DNA of 64,000 nt, taken from the NCBI RefSeq assembly GCF_001649575.2, contig NC_051430.1, positions 17,008,705 through 17,072,704 on the forward strand, given 5' to 3'. The stretch comes from Kryptolebias marmoratus. Taxonomy: Eukaryota; Chordata; Actinopteri; Cyprinodontiformes; Rivulidae. This document shows positions 61,439-64,000 of the stretch, in pieces. Numbering within the stretch: position 1 is the first letter of the stretch; each line of letters starts with the position of its first letter. Made by a program: the position numbers and the translations under genes. Below the pieces are notes generated by a model that saw only the letters and a list, made by a program, of their open reading frames with translations, did not search any database and was not told where the DNA came from.

Positions 61439-62299
61439 CTGTTGGGAAGAAAACAAAGCAAAACAAACAAAAAGCTTGCATTAGAAAACACATCAAGTAA
61501 GCCATTGTGTTCATCTTTCTTCTTGCAAATCTTCTTTTAAAGAGATGAACATGTATATAAACATTAGTCCAAGATTTATGTGGTATTACATCACAACTAA
61601 CTATATTATATATATTAATTATATTAAAATAACAAAAAAGACTATATTTACCATAAATAATAGATAATATCTCATGAGCCACTGGAAAAATTTCCTGAAA
61701 CTCTAAGAAAATAATATTGGCTGCACACAACTCTTTAACCTTAGCCTACACAAAAATACTTTATTTCAGAACATTTCACAGATATTGAGAGCTAGAGGTT
61801 TGGTGGGGTCACCGCTGCCAGTTCATGCTTCAGTATAACAGATCATGCATGATCAGGCGAGAAAGTGCATGACACTGTGCATAATGTCATTTTCAAGGTT
61901 TGATGAAAGTAACTAAAACAAACAGTCAATTCCCAGTGTAAGACAATCTAAAACTCTGGCATGAAAGGTGGTGGATGATATACACTCCTTCAAATACAAT
62001 GCTGGGCTTTGAAAAACAAAAAACAAACGAAAAAATAAAAAATAGTTATTCAGGCATGTTTTCAGTGAATATGTGGGTGGTAGAATTGAGAGGTAAAACT
62101 TCCTGTGGGGTCAACCTTTCAGAGGTTTTGGAGACAGGAGGACGGGAGCAGCAAGCCCCTTGCCCTCATTAGCACCCCACTGTATAAACACCAGGGTTGG
62201 GTCTCAGGGGGGGAGATGAGAACTTTAGGAGCTCTTCATCAAATGGCAATTAGCAACCAAAGTTCATCATTACAAAAGCATCAGGACAGTACACACACA

Positions 62300-62300
<1 letters not shown>

Positions 62301-62346
<46 letters not shown>
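62301..62346. repeat. Dinucleotide microsatellite (TA)n in vcan intron 1
   Basis: About 23 TA units preceded by a short AC run. Noncoding. Confidence 0.98.
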
Positions 62347-62349
<3 letters not shown>

Positions 62350-62672
62350 AGTTAGGGATTGGCATGTCAATCAAAAAGCCACTCTAAATTAAATAGGATT
62401 TAAGTCAGTGGATCTTGGAAAACATGTGCAGAAAGCCTGAGCAAACATTAATATCCACATGTTTGAATATAAAACTCATCAATAGGCATTATCAGCACGA
62501 TCACAGGCCTCTAACTGGTGGAAGCCTTTTCTTTTTGGTGGTGGGATGGGTGTGGGTGTGGGTCACTTCTTGCGCTGCTCGGAGCCAGGATGCTCCGCGC
62601 CGCGGAGGATAAATGCCTGCGACTGTCAACGTCATTTCATCACAGAACTGACAGCTGGTTTTTTAGTGCTCT

Positions 62673-63022
62673 TTATCTCCTGGGTAATCTCAGAAACAAT
62701 GCCTGCTTCATTTAGAAGCAGAACATGTGATAATAAGGGCCTTATCATTTCAAACTGCATGATAACTAAATAAATTTTAAAAAAAAAATTATAATAATCC
62801 AAGAGGATTGTGTTTAGAGCTTCCTGTCCTCATTGCGCAGCGGGATGCTGCAAGTTATCTGAGGACAGCGCGCGCTCATCACTGAGTGTATTGTTTGTAA
62901 ACTGATAAGTCTGATTTGCCATATTATCAGACATGTACCTCACTATCACAGCAAAGTAATACATGCTGAACAGAGATTAGAGCAGCCAAATGTTCTGATT
63001 TGGGTTCAAAGACAGATTATCA
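62673..63022 (-). promoter_or_regulatory. GATA-motif cluster in vcan intron 1 (candidate enhancer)
   Basis: Nine WGATAR matches, both strands counted, lie at 62673, 62728, 62742, 62760, 62855, 62903, 62924, 62943 and 63017. About one to two would be expected by chance in 350 bp of AT-rich DNA. A CpG-rich patch (62865-62880) lies among them and another (about 62565-62610) just outside. It sits directly downstream of predicted exon 1. Function is inferred. Confidence 0.35.
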
Positions 63023-63066
63023 AAAGACAGTTTACAGGGGAAGAAATTGAGACCCAAACTACTTAC

Positions 63067-63345
63067 GGTTTAAAGGTGTTTCACTCCATAAACAAACAGA
63101 AAATATTCATATAAGTCCTAAAATTAAGGTGGTCCCGGCGCGTAACATGCGTGCGTAAAAACGTGCCCAAGACAGGTCCGCTCCAAATTGACGCAGAGGC
63201 ACTTTTTCCTTCCCAGTGAGAACTTTTCTTCTTGATGCTCCTCAGCTGAAAGGTCCCGCTCCAGGGCGATCTTAGTTCTGAACGGAGCAACAGAACCCGT
63301 GAAGTGTTGGCAAGAAACTAATTCAATTTTGCCTAACCCACGTTG
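63067..63345 (-). other. vcan: Predicted vcan untranslated exon 1
   Basis: A strong donor (ACC/GTAAGT) at 63066 closes a locally GC-richer segment that has no ORF of its own on this strand. The next exon begins at the ATG, so a noncoding first exon is required. The 5' end is set by assuming transcription starts 25-30 bp below the TATA-like TTTTTAAA at 63371-63380. Mammalian VCAN also has a noncoding exon 1. Confidence 0.5.
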
Positions 63346-63370
63346 TCACTTCGTCAGAGAGGAGGAGCCC

Positions 63371-63480
63371 GTTTAAAAAGTGAATGAGAGACCTTCTGAA
63401 GGAGGAGGGGAGGGGGGATCAATTTGGCCGCGCGCCTGAGAGGTGCTCCTCATCCAATCACGCTGCTGTGATATAAACCA
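63371..63480 (-). promoter_or_regulatory. vcan: Candidate vcan core promoter
   Basis: Read on the - strand: a second TATA-like TTTATATC at about 63471-63478, an inverted CCAAT box (ATTGG) at 63454-63458, a CpG-rich block near 63425-63440, a C-rich tract and TTTTTAAA at 63372-63380. A promoter is expected here because the predicted noncoding exon lies just below. Which of the two TATA-like boxes is used cannot be told. Confidence 0.45.
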
Positions 63481-63486
63481 TCCTTC

Positions 63487-64000
63487 TTTTTTTTTTTTTT
63501 TTTGGTCAAGTGCACTTTATTTTCACGGTTAATATTGACAAGTAGTCAAACAAGAGCAACTGCATTTGGTGCGAAACAGAGTGCTGAATTAAAAAAAAAA
63601 GTTGAAACTGAGTTGTTAAAGCTAAAAGAAAACAGAACTTAAGCTAAAAGTAGAAATAAATAAATAAAGTAAAGTACCACTAGCAGGGTGAATTTACATG
63701 TTACAGCAGCAAGATTACACAGACAAAAAAGGGGAAAAATACAGAAAATATAGAAAAAGAGACAAAAAGCAACAATAAAACAAAATAGCATAATATATAT
63801 ATATATCACAGCTTGCCCTATTTTTTCCACATGGGCGGTTCCACTTCACTTCAAGTTCTACTCAGTATCTCAGCTGTTCCTAGGACTACGCTCTTCTGGA
63901 CAGAGATCTCTGAGGTTGTTCCTGGGATCTGTTGAAGCCACTCTTCCAGTTTGGGGGTCACGGCACCGAGTGCTCCGATGACCACTGGCACCACTGAGAT
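63487..64000 (-). mobile_element. 3' end of a LINE-like retrotransposon with poly(A) tail (continues beyond the window)
   Basis: On the - strand an open frame enters from the window edge and ends at a TGA at 63853-63851. Its 49 residues (VVPVVIGALGAVTPKLEEW, later SVQKSVVLGTAEIL) resemble the C-terminus of a protein found in many copies in fish genomes and associated with reverse-transcriptase ORFs. A 3' UTR follows, with AATAAA at 63521-63516 and a 17-nt A tail at 63503-63487. Signal plus tail indicate insertion by reverse transcription. The clade is not assigned. Confidence 0.75.
63851..64000 (-). CDS. Partial retroelement ORF (C-terminus only)
   Basis: 49 codons open to the window edge, then a stop. 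No frameshift or stop lies in the visible part, so the insertion may be fairly young. The motif IGALGAVTPKLEEW is the recognisable part. The catalytic domains lie outside the window, and this is a mobile-element gene rather than a host gene. Confidence 0.65.
   Translation of the reverse strand: MSVVPVVIGALGAVTPKLEEWLQQIPGTTSEISVQKSVVLGTAEILSRT

Larger units (their letters stand above)
61439..63066 (-). other. vcan: vcan intron 1 (1.6 kb)
   Basis: It runs from the GTAAGT donor of the predicted noncoding exon to the acceptor touching the start codon. It contains the TA microsatellite and the GATA-motif cluster. Confidence 0.6.

Noticed and set aside
1..64000. CRISPR arrays, operons, bacterial promoters, prophage or plasmid features
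   Set aside because: The DNA is vertebrate nuclear sequence with spliced genes. The only regular arrays are microsatellites.
1..64000. tRNA, rRNA and snRNA genes
   Set aside because: None was recognised by eye. A covariance-model search would be needed to exclude small ones, so nothing is claimed.

Overview
The window is nuclear DNA of a teleost fish. It is AT-rich and intron-rich, and it carries several repeat types I recognise from teleost genomes: a Tc1-like transposase remnant, a LINE reverse-transcriptase remnant, and several non-autonomous inverted-repeat elements. The species cannot be named from the sequence; a percomorph is likely and a cyprinodontiform is only a guess. There is no prokaryotic or viral gene system here.

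Two protein-coding genes are supported, and they face each other tail to tail. hapln1 (link protein, + strand) has coding exons at 23372-23462, 28514-28843, 30381-30683 and 30841-31130, giving 337 residues. vcan (versican, - strand) runs from a predicted untranslated first exon near 63067-63345 through 15 coding exons between 61438 and 36253. Its parts in order are signal peptide, Ig domain, two link modules, a short GAG-alpha exon, an unexpected 66-nt exon, a long Ser/Thr-rich GAG-beta exon broken by a 100-N assembly gap, two EGF modules, a C-type lectin domain in three exons, a CCP/sushi exon and a basic C-terminus. All junctions were placed by hand on GT/AG sites, and the reading frame is kept at every junction; only the N gap breaks it. 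The convergent HAPLN1/VCAN pair is the known vertebrate arrangement.

The two products act together outside the cell. Link protein and the versican G1 region both bind hyaluronan through link modules, and link protein locks the proteoglycan onto the hyaluronan chain. The sulfated chains sit on the GAG domains, and the lectin region binds other matrix proteins.

Layout: 1-23040 is the 5' flank of hapln1, with no protein gene but many old repeats and a few candidate noncoding exons. 23040-32150 is hapln1. 32150-34430 is the short gap between the two 3' ends, with two repeats and a candidate conserved element. 34435-63345 is vcan. 63371-63480 is the probable vcan promoter. 63487-64000 is the poly(A)-tailed 3' end of a LINE-like retroelement, inserted in the same direction as vcan and ending about 30 bp from its CCAAT box.

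The points most worth a second look are the extra cysteine in each versican link module, the 66-nt exon between GAG-alpha and GAG-beta, the unresolved repeat at the assembly gap, the LINE end abutting the promoter, and a dense cluster of GATA motifs in vcan intron 1.
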